Origin: Malurus cyaneus samueli
Taxonomy: Eukaryota > Chordata > Aves > Passeriformes > Maluridae
Assembly: GCA_009741485.1 (NCBI GenBank)
Contig: CM019214.1
Span: 59,011,749 to 59,075,748, forward strand
DNA: 64,000 bases
Direction of reading: 5' to 3'
Of this stretch, positions 34,444 to 47,815 are shown one piece after another; within the stretch, counting starts at the first letter, position 1, and every line of letters begins with the position of its first letter. The notes under the pieces were generated by a model. The model made no database searches. It saw only the letters and a program-made list of their open reading frames with translations, and was not told the origin of the DNA. Both the position numbers and the translations under genes were made by a program.

Positions 34444-37097
34444 TTGCTGTAATGCAGAGAGGAATAGCTATCCATATTTTACGACTGTGTATTTTTTCAT
34501 CTACCCTGGTTATGATCAGCAATCTTCTGTATAAAAGAGAAATACCCCAAGTATCTCTTTATCTAATTTAAACAGATGCTCAGTTTATTTTTATGCTTCC
34601 ATATCTGTTTCAAGTCAGTAAATAGAACCAAGTTTCATAGATTTCTCACCTTACCTACTGAGAGTCTTTTCACTGAGATTATAAATGTGTCTGTCTGTTA
34701 TCTCTGAAAATTTGCATGAATCACATTTACATGTTAAGCTGTATTCTACTGATAAGTCAACAGCCCTCCAGATTTTCCAAATCTTATGTCAGCTGTCTCA
34801 GAAACTCAATCTCATAACTATTTAAAAAAAACAAACAAAAAAAAAAGCAGAGGGGGAGCAAGAGAAGAGACAACTTACTGACATTGTGCAACTGGTGCTA
34901 CATGTTATCCAAACTACATCTTATGCATGTTTTATTTTACAGTACCTCTTCTTCGTCTTTGCTTCTCTAGCAGCATTATCCTGGTATGTCTCTTAGTTTA
35001 ACAAGGAAAAAAGTATCATTACATACTGACCATTTACTTATGACCAGGAGAAGTGGAAAAGGTTAAAACTTTACAAATATGTGCATTTGAATTTAAAACC
35101 ACTAACCTCACACAAAAACCTATAGCAGTCTGATTCAGAACTACTGCTTTTCCTAGAACCTCTTCAGTACTTAACATCAGATAAAAATCTAAGTTTCACG
35201 TCAGTACCTTGGGAGATTCATCCTTGCCTTATTTTCTTTAAAAGGGCAAATGTGCAAATGTGCAAATGTATACACATGCCTGTGCCAGCAGACATAGGGA
35301 GAAATGCTGTGCTCTATGAGGTGATAAACTGATAAAAATGGCATCCTTCCTCTCTCCTGCTGAATCTGTCCTCTCTTCAGCCCCGTCTCTTGATGCCTAT
35401 AGCAAGCAAATCCTAGGTCATGTGAGTTGCCATCACACCAGTTAATGTGTGTTTTTTGTTCTCATAGTGATGTAATTAAAAGGAGAACACAGCTAAGGGA
35501 GTGTTGGATAGATTTTGTATATTCATGTGGTATCTGTGGCCAAACATTAGCTGACTAAACATTCACTAGCCATGAGAAACAGTTCCCAGGTAGGTGAGGA
35601 GTGAATCTCTAGATAGGAAAGGACAAAGATAGCTCTCAAAGATAGGTAAACCAACTTAATTCCAGAAATACACAATTATTTCCTTTGGTCACTATTAGGT
35701 GTTAGATTACATAACCTTCTCCAATCCGCTCAAGAATCGAAATGAGCCCCACCTAAGTGTGAAAGTTCATTGCTGCTGTTGGGTGGCTGATATTTGAGAG
35801 AATGCTTCAGAGAAAATAAAGTGTGAGGGAAAAGCTGTGAAATTTGAATTAGCAATATCTGTGTTGCTCTGGAAATAAACTTTACTCAGACAACCAGTTT
35901 CTTGCTGCTGTCCCCTTAATTTTAAAAATATTCTGTGAATTCTTATATATATTTTAGTCATTTTGTATCCTTTAAGAAATTTATTTAGAAATTAAATGTA
36001 TGATTTGAATTTAGGAGAGATGTTTGTTCTATCAACTCATTTTTGGGGAGACCACAATCTATGAAGAGCAAAGAATTCTGAATCATCTTCAATATGGACA
36101 AACCAATGAAAAAAAGAAATTACTAATTTAGAGAACTTAAAAAGTGCTAATTTAGAGAAGTGAAACTACTAGAGCAACACAAAAGCAATATTCTTGTTGT
36201 AGCTTGCTCATCAGAAAGTTATGTTTACATTATGAAACTGACGATTTGCTTTGTATTCCCTGTGTTGCAAGAGCGTAATGGAATGCTGTACACTACAAAG
36301 CCTGCAGAAGTAGCATCAAAATACTATGCAGGTACAGTGAAAACAGCATGAAACAACCTCCTTTATACTATCTATTGGGAACAGCCACTGAATTAATAAG
36401 AGCTTAGAATAAAGTGCCATGTTTCAGCTTGAAGGGCACCAGCCTGTTTCTTACAAGTAAAGGCCAGAAATAAACTGACATTCATGCTATGTTTATAAAA
36501 CTAAAAACTGTGAATGAATTAGAGAGCTAAGTATTTATATATATATTTCAAATTTTCTTTTCTTTTAGATAAAGGTATGAAATGGTTTATGCCCTGGAAG
36601 AGAGTTTCAAAATTACTTGACCTGTAAATTAAATTCTCCTAACCAAGCACCACCCTTGTGATGTATAAATGAAAAAAGGTTACATAATTTTAGTGTGTTT
36701 TATTAATACATCCTAATTAGCTAATGAAACCCTTTTTTCCTCTTTTCAGATATAAACAAAATAAATGCTGCTCACCCTGCAGATAATAAAATTTGGATTG
36801 GTGAGGTAGAAAATCGAGTCACATTAATGGCACTTTTAGTACTAAGTGATGAAGCTTTAAAGACAAATGTCTCCATATATGTGGAGACAGTTTTTTAAAC
36901 TATTTCCGCCTTTCAGAGGGTTCTATTTGCTGTTGCATTTTATAAACAGGTGTTGCAGTGTGGCCATGTCAATCAAGGTGACTGTAAACAACATTCAATA
37001 TCTTTATGATTCAGTGTCTGTGTGTCATATGATTTATATACCACTGGTCAAGATTTTTTTTTACAGGGAGAAGAATAAAAATAAATAAATAGCTCTT

Positions 37098-37426
37098 TGT
37101 CCTGGTTTTGGCCAGAGCAGAGTTAATTTTGTGCAGTAGCTGGGAGGAGGCATGACTAAGGCATATTTCTATACGGGCTCATTCATTGCCAGGGACAGAC
37201 TGAAAAGGGACTCTCTTCCAGAGCTCTTTATGGTTGAGAAAACCTGGGGGCAGAGAGCCAGTCCACATTTGTTTATTGTCATGGTCTTTCCATGCAAGTA
37301 ATGTCTTTGTATTACAACTTTTTTTATTGATATTGTTGCTGTCACCATTGCTTTTCTTATCTCATTGCTGTTTCCAGTAAACTGCTCTTATCTCAACCCG
37401 TGATCTTTGCTTTTTGAGCCTCGACA
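37098..37426 (+). mobile_element. Internally deleted ERVL-type LTR, plus orientation
   Basis: The element starts TGTCCTGGTTTTGGCCAGAG and continues AGAGTTAATTTTGTGCAGTA, then GCTGG, the classical 5' end of passerine ERVL-type LTRs and similar to the reversed end of the LTR at 62.68 kb. The 3' half has TCTCATTGCTGTTTCCAGTA followed by AACTGCTCTTATCTCAACCC, the R/U5 region, comparable with 4327-4350. At about 330 bp it is shorter than usual for this type, so an internal deletion is likely. The end is placed at CGACA (37422-37426). I found no target duplication. Confidence 0.75.
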
Positions 37427-40400
37427 ACAGAGGAGAGCAGAGCAAGCAGTGGTGCACTAAACTGGAGAATACGATTCCTAAAATACTCCTGTATTTTAGC
37501 AACCAAGTGAATCCAACAATGATGTGAATGTCAGAAAAACTAACAATACAGCACCTCTTCTGGCAATTCTTTGCAACTAAAAATACAAGACAGAATTAAA
37601 GCAAAGAAACAAATTAAAAATATTCATGCAACTCAGTGAAAATCCATCACCTAAAACCTTGGTTGCATATTTATTTTTTGATAGCTCCTTTTGTTCATTT
37701 TGTGCTGAGATATATTTCTATGCTTATGAAGAAAGAGGGTAGTAGGACTGTTTGTGCACATTCCATAATTATGTATCATTTTACCTTTCATCATACTTCT
37801 CATCTTAAAGCAATTAAATTGTATGTGTACATTTCCCCTTCTTAATGACTACAAAAAATATGCAATATATTTTTATCACGATTTTTTCACAGATAATTTC
37901 ATGTATTTTCTCAAGGTGAAGGGAAAATAAATCTCTAATCTGCAAATTCACAGAAATTTATTTTGGAACTGTTAAAGGCACAGATTTCTTCTTTGGAAAG
38001 AAGCAATGTGACTGAATACTGGAGAAGGTTAGAGGGTATGAAAGGATATGAAAGAACAATTACCACTTCCAAAATATGGGTGGAGAAAGGATGTTTCAGC
38101 TGTAGCCAAAGGACCTGATGTTGTCTTTCATCTTTTATGTATTTGATATTCACTGTGTGAACAGTCGCTACAGTTGCTATGACTGTCACTCTCCTTCATT
38201 ACCTATTGGCACCGTTTCTTACCCTGCATTTTCTGTCACTCTTTTAATTCTTCTTTTCTTTTTCTGCAGCTCCAGAAATAATTCTTTTTTCAGTCATCTA
38301 CCTACTCAGACTTTTTAAGAGCTTGTTTTTCTTCCCTTTCCTTCTCTTTGGATGTCATTATTCAGATTGGAGGTGACACCTGAAAAGGTAGATTCTGTAT
38401 TTTGTATACTTAGTGAGGAAGCAGAAGATAAGAAATTAAAGTTATAGTTTTAATCTGAAGTGTACATGCATTACAGTTTTGTAGGACAGTTATGTAGTGT
38501 GCTGATGATATTTAAAGAAAACATTGTTAAGGTCATTCTCATCATGAAATCTTTTACATAGTATTGTTTCCTCTAAGAGCTAACTAATTCTTTTCTTTTA
38601 TGCAAATCACACAATTAAACAGTCAGAAAGCAAGGACCAGATTCAAGGTTTTCAAAGGAATATTGCTGCCTTTATTGTAATATATTAAGGGGAAAAGTGG
38701 TGCAGTTTCATTGCATTTTTAAAATATATTAACATCTTAAAGTTTCTCTTTATAGTACAGTTAAAGACAAAGCTACATGAAAGAATAAAAGATAGTAGGA
38801 AAAAGAATTGAGTGTTGCATTCTTTAGTTGGCAATTCTGGTTTAACAGAAACCGGCTACATTTGGACTCAGACATTGAATGATGCTTATGGCTGATAGTC
38901 CTATTGCTTCTTTCTGTAACAGAATGACGTATTATGAAGTCATGCTTTACCATGCAAGGTGCTTGTAAACAGAAGAATTTGAGGACATTCTCTTAAAAAC
39001 AAGCAAACATCATCCCCTCCTCTGGTGTGGGGTGAACTGCTGATTAAATCTTTGTATAGGCTCTTAAGCATTACCTTTTTATAAGCTACTTTTAACAAGG
39101 AAAAATTTCCATTAATTCAACATTACAAAGAAGATCATGGTGTACTATTAGTCTGTAATTTTTTTGGGGGGAAAAAAAGAAAAACTATTAATATTATTCA
39201 TAAATAATCAAAACTCAACGGAATGACAAAAGCTAGACAAAGAATAAGTTATTTTGGAGTAAGTTACCAAAAATTTTATAGGACAAAAGGTTGCAATGTT
39301 TTGCAAGATGCTAAGAATAAATCTAAAAATATCTGTTGTTATGCTACTAAATTAAAACTACCCTTACTGCCAATACAGTGAAATCAATAAATTAATATTC
39401 TAAAGGTGTATTCCATATATATTTTACTGCATAGAAGCTTATATTTAGTTTTTAAGGAACACAAAAGTTATGACTAAAGAAAACAGTAAGCCATTCATAG
39501 ACATTTAATAAAATCATAATTCAGCGTAAAATGTCAATGTGGTCTCACTTTCCTCTAGTACTTTTTGCAGCTGAGTTTATTGAAATATACAGTTTTAGGT
39601 AAGTCTAAATTTTTGCATCTTATGAATAATATGTCATTTTAGCACCATTTTCCTTTCTAATTATAGTTGTATTCAGATTTATTTTTAGTGTCTTCTTTTA
39701 CAGTTGCATTAGGTCCTTAATCTTATTCTTATTTGATTATCAACAAAAAACTCAATCCATTGAAGCTGCTTTGCTTGTTATCAGCTTCTATTGACAGCAT
39801 GGCAGACACACGATAATGAAATCAGTGACATTGTCTTTTTATTTTTGGTGTTGTACAGGAAAAATGATAGAATCCTTCGGTTCAAAATTAAAAAAAAACA
39901 AAAAAAACAACAGTTGTAGCATAAAACTTTTATGTGAATACAAATCTGTTTTATAGATTTAAAATAATCTATTTAACACTACTGCATCCAAGTTTGCATA
40001 AAAATATGAAATTCAATCATTTTTTCAGCAATGGTACTGGGCTGGCATATCAATACAAAGTTATATTGAATTTGGAACTTAAAATGTAGATCATGGCATT
40101 GGTATCTATCAACAACTTAACATTTTGACTCAATTTTAGTTTTGCATAGTCATTTGATTATGTGAATAAAATTTGGGGAAGACAGAGCTGATAACTCTAA
40201 GAAAATTTTTAGTTCCTTTCTTTCCTATATGGTTTGCAGGCAGGTAACCCATTCAAAATATTTTACTGGACTGCTTCCTACTGTTTGTTCAATTTCTGGT
40301 TATTCAGATCAAACAGCAAATAAGTTAATGAAAGTTTCTTGACTGGACTTAAAAGGTGTAGTGTCTATTGCTCTCAACAAGGTTTTAAGAGCAGCAAACT

Positions 40401-43400
40401 GTTCCCTGATTTGTTCTTCATGGTCCAGTACACTACAGACTTGTTGCACAGGGCCTTTGAAAGGATTTCATGACATGAAAAGTTAAGTTGAATCCAAAGT
40501 ATCAGCAATGTTGCTGAGTCAGAGGGGAATTGTACCCCGGCTTCTCCTGGGTCCTTGGTAGTTAGCAGCTGTCCTCCTCTTGTAATCTGCTTCTAGATCA
40601 TAACCAAATAAAATCAAATGACATACATATTTCTCTTATCCTGTCTTTTTCAGGGTAGCCTGAAGGGTAAGTGACCATGCACAAAGCTATCTATAGCAAA
40701 AGTATACTGTCCTAAGTCTGCCCATGGGGGTCAGTGCACTGTCAGAAATGATCAGTGACGTGATTGCCCTTGGAGCAGTCATGGGGACAGATATACAAGG
40801 AACAAAGCAAAGAACAGTTTTTTTGCAGCTGCTTCAGAAAATAATCATTTAGAGTGAGTTGAAAACACAGTCACTGAGATTGGGAGCAGGTCGCTACTGT
40901 GGAGAAATAAACCTCTCAGAAAACCCATCTTCCAGAAGAAGAAACATTAATAAAATTCTGCCATAAAATGCAACTAGTTTCCAGGAATGTGGAACAGAAT
41001 TGAATATATGCATTGCAATTTTCTGAACATGGTCAAGTTGACCTTGGCAAGCAGTGAGTTATCTAATGGAGGGAGTATGCCAAAGCTGGATTCAAACTGA
41101 ATAGCATGGGTGTTTTGCAGTTGTTTTAGTTGAAAACTAGCCATCATCATCTAGAAATTTAGCAAGAAACCTGACAGGTAAAATTCCATCTGTCTCCAGA
41201 AATGGCTTTGTTTGTAGATTTACTTCACAAATTATGTTGCTCTGAAAGATTATCTTTGCAGTGCCTAATGTAAGTCCTGCATCAGCAAAACAAACCATTA
41301 TTAGCAGAATTTGTAACATGCAGCTGTTACTACAGTAAACTGCAGTGGTTTCTATATGTTTGAATGGTGTTTTTTCATGTCCTGGAGCATTAATAAACCA
41401 AAGCAACCAATGGTATCCATAGTAACAAAACCCCAGAAATGGTAGATTGAAGTACTATTCCCAGACATAAACTCCTTCTCAATATGGGTCTTTATTTCTG
41501 CCCTACCTCTTCTGTACTATAAAAAAAACCACACACCATTCTCTAAATTAGGAATCTACTTTCAGATTAAAATTTCCTCTTAAGCAATCACATTGCACTA
41601 CTGTTAATAATGAAAGCATATGTAAATTTGCAAAGTATCTGGCTTCACTGTCCTATTTATCTTCATGTAATAATTAGGTAATGAATCAATGTCCGCTTCT
41701 CTCAGGTGAATCTAGGAATGCAGTGTTGTGAAGGTGAAGTTAGATTAAATTTTTACTCAGAGGTTAGAGAGAAACTTTTTTTGTATGGTGAAAGAAAACT
41801 ACTCATATTTTATTTTTAAATTACACTTTGATTTTTTAAAATTTAATTGTATGTTGATTCTCTAAAATGTATGAAGAAATGAATTCTGCTAAATTCCAGT
41901 TATATTTAAAAGAAGTATTTGAGATACTGATTGTTTTTTGTCTTGTTACCAAAGTAGAATCTGCTAGTTAATGATTTGATAATTTGAGAAGAATGTAAGA
42001 AATTGATATCTTAAAGTTATGTTATGTTACATTTATAATAACTATCTTTTACTTTAGAAAACATCTGATATTAAATTAGCTTTACTTAGTGTTATCTTCT
42101 AAACAAACTGATCCTCTTATATTAACAATTAATTTCTGAAACACCTGTGGTTGAGATGTGTTCACCATGAAAATAATTTCTACTTGACATGATTTTCAGG
42201 CATAACTGGGCATAGCAGCAGTAATAGTGTAAAACTGATTTTTAGCAATTGAGTTTAGATTTCAGAATTGGGCAACAGAAACATTTTGATTTGTAAAATG
42301 AGCCAATCTGATGTGTGAACCACTTAGAAAAAAAAAAAAGAGATGGAACCTCAAAATATTCTTTGCAGAGTCATTTGTCTAACTATAGTCATACATAGCA
42401 GTTTATGTCAAGATAATTAAAATCTTGCATCAAAACTGTTTTTCCTTTTTCACAAACTTTTGTTTTCACAGGCCATTTTACAGTACTTTCTATGTGGTGG
42501 TTGACAACAAATTCCCAACATAAATTTGAACCTATTGCAATAGCTACTTTTCTTTCAGAGAAGAAACTTGCTTGCCTCCAGGTATATACACTTCTCCCAG
42601 GTTACTTCAGTTCTGTCCTTCCTCTATATATAGACCATTGATTTCCCAAGCCCTTTTGTTTCTCCATAAATACCTAAATGATAACATGTCTGCCATACCA
42701 TTCATTATATTACTTGATGTAAGAGAATGACTTTTTCTGCTTCCTTCTCAGCTTAGTGAAAATATCTTCACTTACTTTAATTAGAAGTGGTTTGAGCTCT
42801 AAATTCTCACTAGGAATGACTGTAAAATTTCAATTATCCTTCAGATATTGACAATTCACTCAAGAAATTTCATAACGAAAGCAGGCTAGATTATCTACAG
42901 AGTGTTGTGAAGCAAAAATAGACATTTAATTTGAACTTTTTTTTTCTGTTGAAGCTAGTAGAACTCATACTTTAAATTATTTTAAGGCAGGATTCCTACC
43001 TTCCTATTATTTACTTTTAAGAAAAAACAAGCACATTTTTCTAACTTACCTGAGATCATTGCAGATAATGATGACAGGTAATTGTTTGTCACTTTAAATG
43101 ATATTTTCTTGCCAGGGGCAAGAAAGGGTGTGAAAGAAAAAATAAGGTAGATGGATAGAGATTTTTTTTTTTTCAAAACAGAGCCATTTTTGTCCTACTT
43201 AGTTACTTCCGCTTAAAAACATTCCATTAATAAGAAGTGCAGACTATCTAAGCTATCGACTAGGTGAGTCTGGGCTTCAAAAATCACATTACAAGATCAC
43301 CAGAAGCTAGAATAATTTTTACCATAAATAGTATTGGATACCTCTGGTGCTGCGTTCCAACCCCCCAAAAATAGATAGCAAATTTGATCTCTGATGGAAA

Positions 43401-43407
43401 TTCCATG
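37427..43407. other. Unique AT-rich noncoding DNA
   Basis: No gene was recognised. Frames of 60-89 codons lack domains. The region from about 40500 to 40960 is less AT-rich and might hide an old LTR, but no terminus, polyadenylation motif set or family motif is clear. The segment 39730-39850 is non-repetitive and could be conserved noncoding DNA. Confidence 0.5.
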
Positions 43408-43454
43408 AAAAGGGAAGGGGAAGGGGAAGGGAAAAGGGAAGGGGAAGGGAAGGA
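43408..43454. repeat. (GGGAA)n purine tract
   Basis: Nearly pure purine repeats, AGGGA/AGGGGA, about eight units. The opposite strand is pure pyrimidine. Confidence 0.93.
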
Positions 43455-43551
43455 GATAAACTAATCTCTTCAAGATCATGATAGTCTGAATGCGGAGCCT
43501 CTAAGAGACCTCTACATATGTCTGGAGAAGCAAATGAATTCTATTTAAATG

Positions 43552-43757
43552 CTGTATTGTTGTGTGTGTTGGGTTGCTGTGACCCACGTGGAGGACCTGG
43601 CACTTGGCCTTGTTGAACCTCATAAAATTGATCTCAGCCCATGGATCCAGCCAGTCCAGATCCTTCTGCTGAGCCTTCCTGCCCTTCAGCAGATCAAAAC
43701 TCCTGCCCACCTTAGTGTCGCCTGTTAACTTACTGACAGTGATCTTGAATCTGAATG
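43552..43757 (-). mobile_element. CR1-like LINE fragment, reverse-transcriptase C-terminal region
   Basis: Read on the minus strand, this gives DLDWLDPWAEINFMRF, then NKAKCQVLHVGHSNP. That is the conserved segment downstream of the polymerase core in CR1-type reverse transcriptases, where a W(A)xxNxMxFNxxKCxVLHxG pattern is typical. The frame is open over about 85 codons including flanking sequence, but lacks the catalytic part and any start of its own. It is a 5'- and 3'-truncated remnant and not an active element. It lies about 100 bp from the GGGAA tract. Confidence 0.75.
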
Positions 43758-45046
43758 CCATATAGTTTGTATAAATTAAACCAACTTTATAGATATCTAC
43801 AACTTGTTTTCAGGTCTTCAAAGATGTAAAGGTTGACCATAAATATTGTTGCCATATAAGTACAAACTTGGAACGACAGGAATAATATTCACACACATGG
43901 AGGTGTTCTACATTGGCTGACTGTTTATCAGCTTCAAGATCTGCTACCATGGCCTTTTGTCCCTTGTTTTGTTTTGGTTTCCTTGACTTTTATGCTGAAT
44001 TTCCTGTACATTATGAACTAGTTTACTGCTTCAATAAAACTGAGTGTTATGGTTATAAGTGCTAGTATACATCCATATACCCATAATAGTTGTTTCTGTG
44101 GCTGATGCTGCACCAGCGGGTGATATGTTAAATGCTTCAGAATGGAATTGGTAAAATAGCAGTACAACTCCCTGATGGGAACCTTATTGTAATTCTGTGC
44201 CAGAAAACTATTCATTTTTATTGTCTAAAGCAATTAGTGCTTGATGCTATTTTTCACATAGTATCTAGTACATATCATGTCTGAAACTCTTTTTGTTCCT
44301 TTGGTCCAAAATACCAATGCCAAAATAGAAACAGCAACCCAAAATTTAACTCTGGTAAAGATTGGAGGGCACAGTGGCTTATTTCTTATTCATTACATTC
44401 TGTGTTCTTTATTAAAAGCCAGAAACATTTACCATAGGAGTATGCTTAGAATTCTCTTCATCCTCAATGCAAATTTTTTCATGTATAGCACCATTGCTTT
44501 TTTTTTTTTTTTTTTTTCCCTGTTATCTTATTACTTTTTGAAGCACAGGCAAAAAAAATTTCAACATTCTCATGTAGAATTAGCAACCCACAGTCTTACT
44601 AAGAAAAGAAAACTGTTTTAATTTATTTTTGTTGCTGATAAGAACTTTTCTTGCCCAGAACCTTGCCTTCTCTTTTACAATACTTTTATCTGTAAATTAA
44701 CTCATTTAAACACAGATGGTACAAAAGCCCATCATTTACGTAACAAGGAAAAGCAGGTAAATTTCAGCAGTGCCCCACCTACTGTAAAGTATTAATAATA
44801 TGCTTCAGCAGTCTTAATTACTTTGGTGACCTTCTTAATTTAACAGATTTGACTTTCCCCATTTGTAATTTTGCAGCAATAATTGGATAACTAGGCAATG
44901 CATGTACCTAAACAAATTAGGGCTTTTTTAATAAAACTTGATTATTCACAGTTCATTAGACAAAAAGCTGCATTTTAATATTAATTGCAATCATTCCTGT
45001 AGAATGACATTCAGAATTAAATATCGTGATCTGTTTCTTATGCCCA
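43758..45046. other. AT-rich noncoding DNA with a poly-T run
   Basis: No gene was recognised. A 20-base T run is at 44498-44517. The part 44760-45010 has several TAATTA-type motifs and is listed as a speculative conserved block. Confidence 0.5.
44760..45010. promoter_or_regulatory. Candidate conserved noncoding element (speculative)
   Basis: Several homeodomain-type cores occur close together (CTTAATTAC near 44814, CTTAATTTAAC near 44834, GCAATAATTGG near 44875, TATTAATTGC near 44979) in non-repetitive sequence that stops just before the CR1 insertion at 45047. The motif density is only suggestive in AT-rich DNA. Confidence 0.17.
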
Positions 45047-45312
45047 CAGAATCATAGAATGGTTTGGGTTTGAAGGGAACTAACACATCATCTGGTTTCA
45101 ATCCCCTGCCATGGCAGGGATGTCATCCACTAGACTAATTTGCTCAGAGCCCCAGACAACCTGGCCTTGAACATTTCCAGGGATGGGGCATCCACAGCCT
45201 CTCCTTATATCTGATCTAAACCCACTGTCCTTCAGCTTAAAGCCAATAACCCTTGTCCCATCACTACATGTCCTCGCACAAAAACCCCTCTTCACCTTTT
45301 TTGGCAGACTCC
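45047..45312 (-). mobile_element. CR1 LINE 3' end, minus orientation
   Basis: The plus strand opens CAGAATCATAGAATGGTTTG, then GGTTTGAAGGGAAC, the reverse complement of the CR1 3' terminus, whose own end is the ATTCTATG octamer. It continues CCCCTGCCATGGCAGGGATG and GGCCTTGAACATTTCCAGGG, also characteristic. On the minus strand a 65-codon frame encodes ARTCSDGTRVIGFKLKD, the C-terminal end of the CR1 ORF2 protein. The copy is 5'-truncated, as most CR1 insertions are, and about 265 bp long. Base changes and a small internal deletion show it is inactive. Confidence 0.93.
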
Positions 45313-47628
45313 CTTCAGGTTAAAATTACTCAGAACAGTGAAAAGTGCGATATAACTTAATGCAGCTGAAATTTATTTAAACTATTAATATAAATGTATT
45401 TATATTTATGCTTTGACCTAAAATCTGCTTTTTGACCTCACAGAGAAAGGTCAATTCATTTCAACATTATGGAATAGTTCAGTTTAAGATCCATTTTATT
45501 TTTTGTTACCTGCATTCCCACAGTTGGAATTGCAATACTGAAAATCATAATACTAAAGAATATGATGTGCTTAAGTCTGAATATCAAGGTCCAAAATGTT
45601 ATGATTGATTGATGAGTGAGCCAATACTTCAATAATTTCTTATGAGGCTCTAATTTTAAAATGTTATTTCAAATAACATAGGCCTATTCTCACTGATATA
45701 CCTAAAAAAAAAAGTATCACTTCAATGTTAGGAATATGAAAATTCCTTCCCTTAGCCCTGAATATAAGAATATATTTTTCATCAGGTATTTTTTTTCATT
45801 TACAGGTATCTTACTGGGCCAGCCTTAATGTTGATTTTATGCTTGTTCCAAAAATTGAAACTTGAATAAGATGTGAACAAAATATGTGTAGTGTCAAAAC
45901 CACTGGTGATAAAATAAAACAGGAAAAATGTGGAAAAACACCTCTGGCAGAAATACTCTTTTTCACTACAAACTTCACAGTCTTCTCTTGTTCAGTAGGT
46001 AATTTCTGTGGAAGTTTTGGTCATGTTCTGAAGATATTTTTATGCTGGATATTAGCTGCATTGTTTTATGACTATTTTGAACATTTTTTAAACTCTTAAA
46101 TATCTCTCAACAAAGAGTGAGTGAAAGAAATCCCATGCATCCTAAAGCAGGCATTATGCCTGGAGAAGAAATAAATAAATAAATGAGAACAACCTGCCAA
46201 CTTACTCTTGAGAAATTACTGCTGTATTTTTTCCTAGCTTAACTTTTCTGTGAGCATTCATATTCATGAAGGTAAAGGGTCAGTTGCATATATGACTTAA
46301 CCACGGGACATTTTTATCCTAGATACAGATCTAATTGAGGCAGCTGAAATGTGAGCATATTTTGCTTATCCCTGACCTACAATTTCTGTCTGTTCTAAAA
46401 GCGAGAATTAGTTTGGTCACCCTGCTGTCAGCCCAGGGCATCTTCTGACAAGAGATTTCTAATACACTGAGCAGCACTTTACATTAAGTGGTACTAATTA
46501 CTGGGGCTGGGTAATCAGTTTGACCAGAAGTTGGAAGCATAACTGCAGACTATTTGAGAATTCCAGCTGGAACTACTGACATAGTTATTACTGTTGATTT
46601 TCTTACTTATTAATCCTATAAGAACAGAAATTCTTAAAGCCCAAATAGTGCTCATGTGTTTCTGTGTATTTAGTTACAACAAAGAGTGCATTTTAGTTTG
46701 TATTTGCTATGATAAATTCAGAATTTATAACCATTTAATAAATAAGGATTAGAAAATTTTGAGTGAAAAACCTCTTTGAAGTTTCTGCTCCCCAGCACTC
46801 TGTCCTTCCTGAAACATTGCATCACTGTTTGGAAGCAATAGATGCTCTTGCAGTAGTGTCAAGAAGGGAAGTTCATACATTTTTTTTACCTCTATTCTAA
46901 ATTACGATTTGATAGTTATGTATATTTGTGTCATGATTGCTTCTCCATTGATATAACAGAGATGGGAATAACAAACTTCATAGGATGATGCATCTATGTC
47001 AAATTTTAAAGCATCCTGAATCTGAGATAAAATAAATTATTTTTCACTAATATTATTAGTATTGGTACATAAATTCTGTTCTCCTTGGAGGCAGAAAAAA
47101 AAAGTTGTAAAAAAATCAAAAGTTTATCTACATTCATTGCCTCCCAATCTTAGAGCAGCATCTCCCAGAGTGTTTTTCAGTTTTCTGTTGTTTTTACCCC
47201 ATTCACATCTATCATTAATTTCCAGATACCAATGCACCAAGAAAAGAGACTATTGATGATCTTGGGACACCCTATAGAAACTTTTCTATTAAAAATTTGT
47301 TAATTTGAAGGCATGTCAGAGTACGGGTTATCATCTGTAGGGATTCAAATTCTCCTGGGGATTTTTTTACAGAAATTGTGAAAAAAACTCAGTCTGTTAA
47401 AACAAGTCACTTTGAGCAGTTTAAACATAACCACATAATTATTCAAAAGGACTTTTATGGTACTCCGGCTTTCCAATACAGTTGGACACTATGCAGGTAA
47501 GGGCCATCTGTATAATGTAACGCTTCCCCATTTTTAAGGGTGTGTGCTTTCTGCATTTTATTTGTCTACTTTCCTTTCTTATGACTTACATTTAACTTCT
47601 CCATGGTGATTTTAACCACATTTTCTTT

Positions 47629-47666
<38 letters not shown>

Positions 47667-47711
47667 CAGATCTCTGCTAAATTCTACCACTGATTTCTCT
47701 TTAGGTAACCA
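45313..47711. other. Unique AT-rich noncoding DNA
   Basis: No gene was recognised. A 33-base T run lies at 47634-47666, close to the CR1 end that follows. Non-repetitive sequence at 46380-46620 is a weak candidate for conserved noncoding DNA. Confidence 0.5.
47634..47666. repeat. Poly-T tract, 33 bases
   Basis: An uninterrupted run of 33 T, the longest homopolymer I noted in the window. Confidence 0.92.
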
Positions 47712-47815
47712 ATTACAATTCTTGGGGTGTCCTGTGCAGGGCTAGGAGTTGGACTTCAATGATTCTTGTGGGTGCCTACTATTTAACATATTCTATGATC
47801 TCTGATTCTATCCTG
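47712..47815 (+). mobile_element. CR1 LINE 3' terminus, plus orientation
   Basis: GTGCAGGGCTAGGAGTTGGA is followed by TTCAATGATTCTTGTGGG, a shortened TCCAAC-like segment, and ATATTCTATGATCTCTGATT, which is a degenerate version of the terminal CR1 octamers (ATTCTATG-type). Only about 100 bp of the element is present, a severe 5' truncation. Its orientation is opposite to the copies at 45047 and 52633. Confidence 0.85.

Larger units (their letters stand above)
31341..37097. other. Unique AT-rich noncoding DNA with microsatellites
   Basis: No gene was recognised. The stretch holds a CA microsatellite, a TAC/TAA compound microsatellite, three tandem copies of GCAAATGT at 35246-35269 and a 24-bp-spaced repeat of CTAATTTAGAGAA at 36123 and 36147. 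The block 33360-33490 is a weak candidate for conserved noncoding DNA. Confidence 0.55.

Noticed and set aside
34211..34522. 103-codon minus-strand frame with a leucine/valine run
   Set aside because: The run is the translation of the TAC/TAA microsatellite and the flanks have no domain.
40500..40960. Possible old LTR
   Set aside because: The region is less AT-rich and has an AATAAA-like sequence, but I saw no terminus, no target duplication and no family motif, so I did not list it as an element.
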